Assembly (NCBI GenBank): GCA_019136395.1
Contig: JAGVUH010000540.1
Coordinates: forward strand, 1-5,515
DNA: 5,515 bases
Direction: 5' to 3'
DNA from: Gammaproteobacteria bacterium
GTDB lineage: Bacteria; Pseudomonadota; Gammaproteobacteria; Chromatiales; Chromatiaceae
Part shown: positions 4,855-5,515 of the stretch, piece by piece
Numbering within the stretch: position 1 is the first letter of the stretch
Layout: each line of letters starts with the position of its first letter
Program-made: the position numbers and the translations under genes
The notes under the pieces: generated by a model
Databases searched by the model: none
What the model saw: the letters and a program-made list of their open reading frames with translations, nothing else
What the model was told of the DNA's origin: nothing

Positions 4855-5515
4855 TGCGCCTCTCCCTGTTCAGCCGGGCCCTGCTCACCCTGATCGTCAC
4901 CTTCGGGCTCTTCGCCTTCCTGGCCTTCGCCACCGTGGTCCAGTTCGCCCTGGTGCCGGTGGCGGACCGGGGGACCCGGGACCTGGCGGCCCTGATGGTG
5001 CTGGCCACCGAAACCCTGGCCCACCTGGACGCGGACCGACAGGGGGAATATCGGGCCCACATGGCCCGGGAGCACGGCCTGTGGCTGCTCCCACCAGGCG
5101 AGGACCCCGAGGGTCTGAGTGACTTCTACTTCCCCTACCTGGAGCGCCTGCACCTGGCCCTGACCGAGCGGACGGGGGGCCCGGTCGCCACCGGCAGCAG
5201 TTGGCGGGACGGTGAGCGCTGGCTGGGGGGGCCGGTCGCCACCGGCAGCAGTTGGCGGGACGGTGAGCGCTGGCTGTGGGTGCGCCTGCCGGGCCGGGAC
5301 CAGTCCCGATGGATCGGCTTTCCCCGGGAACGGGTGCAGAGCCGGCCCTTCGAGGGCCTGACCCTGGTGATCCTCATCGCCCTCATCCTGGTCGTCGGCA
5401 CCGCCGCCCTCCTGGCGCGCCGCGTGACCAAGCCCCTGGAACGGCTGTCTGCGGCGGCGGAGGCCGTCGCCCAGGGCTTCTCGCCCCAGCCCCTGCCGGA
5501 GACGGGGCCCCGGGA
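4854..5515 (+). CDS. envZ: EnvZ-like sensor histidine kinase, N-terminal part (runs off the right edge)
   Basis: The first 220 codons are visible. A short cytoplasmic start (MRLSLFSR) is followed by TM1 at about 9-31, a periplasmic domain of about 135 residues, TM2 at about 169-188 (LTLVILIALILVVGTAALLA) and the start of HAMP (RRVTKPLERLSAAAEAVAQG). The layout and the IWVR-like strand (LWVRLPG at 141-147) match EnvZ, the kinase/phosphatase that controls OmpR in response to osmolarity. The H-box and ATPase domain lie beyond the window. Residues 108-124 (GGPVATGSSWRDGERWL) are repeated immediately at 125-141, which lengthens the C-terminal part of the periplasmic domain; E. coli EnvZ, as recalled, aligns with a single copy. 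The frame stays open through the duplication. Translation starts inside the ompR stop codon. Confidence 0.9.
   Translation, partial: MRLSLFSRALLTLIVTFGLFAFLAFATVVQFALVPVADRGTRDLAALMVLATETLAHLDADRQGEYRAHMAREHGLWLLPPGEDPEGLSDFYFPYLERLHLALTERTGGPVATGSSWRDGERWLGGPVATGSSWRDGERWLWVRLPGRDQSRWIGFPRERVQSRPFEGLTLVILIALILVVGTAALLARRVTKPLERLSAAAEAVAQGFSPQPLPETGPR
5175..5276 (+). repeat. 51-bp in-frame tandem duplication inside envZ
   Basis: Two adjacent 51-bp copies (5175-5225 and 5226-5276) differ at one base only (c5180 against g5231), which is silent (GGC/GGG, glycine). Each encodes the 17 residues GGPVATGSSWRDGERWL. Each copy begins with a G-rich run, a plausible site for replication slippage. The near identity suggests a recent event or an assembly artefact. 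Confidence 0.95.

Noticed and set aside
5135..5431. Minus-strand frame with repeated SQRSPSRQLLPVATGPP units
   Set aside because: The repeats simply mirror the 51-bp duplication in envZ; the envZ frame has TM segments and HAMP.

Overview
This window looks like chromosomal DNA of a GC-rich gammaproteobacterium. RfaH and an OmpR/EnvZ pair are gammaproteobacterial in flavour. The strong G/C third-position bias, a DUF302 protein and the pairing of an AMP/thymidine-phosphorylase-family enzyme with a PRPP-synthetase-like protein suggest a purple sulfur bacterium or relative (Chromatiales). That placement is an inference from gene content, not a measurement. No mobile element, tRNA, rRNA or CRISPR array is visible.

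Left part, minus strand (1-2928). Reading in the direction of transcription, an intact archaeal-type AMP/thymidine phosphorylase family enzyme (2928-1360) is followed by a divergent ribose-phosphate pyrophosphokinase-like gene (1227-401). That gene is broken: its two halves lie in different frames and about 30-35 family residues are missing at the junction near 872-880. Next comes the first 82 codons of rfaH (246 to the left edge), a NusG paralogue that suppresses early termination in long operons. The first two genes probably belong to one nucleotide/phosphoribose metabolic unit. rfaH is separated from them by 154 bp and may be independent.

Middle, plus strand (2929-3757). A divergent intergenic region leads into a 129-aa DUF302 protein and a 73-aa unrecognised protein with its own strong ribosome binding site. 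The two are likely co-transcribed.

Intergenic island (3758-4110). This stretch is markedly AT-rich in its centre and dense in dyads. It carries a convincing intrinsic terminator that works only on the minus strand (3862-3821), although no minus-strand gene lies upstream of it. With a promoter-like element near 4008-3979, this suggests an unannotated small RNA of roughly 150 nt, divergent from ompR.

Right part, plus strand (4111-5515). ompR starts best at GTG 4111 and overlaps envZ by one base (TGATG), so the pair should be translationally coupled. EnvZ is cut by the window edge just after TM2 and the start of HAMP. Its periplasmic domain carries a near-perfect in-frame 51-bp tandem duplication (17 residues) that E. 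coli EnvZ, as recalled, does not have. The prs-like deletion and this duplication are the two structural anomalies. Both should be checked against raw reads before being treated as biology.
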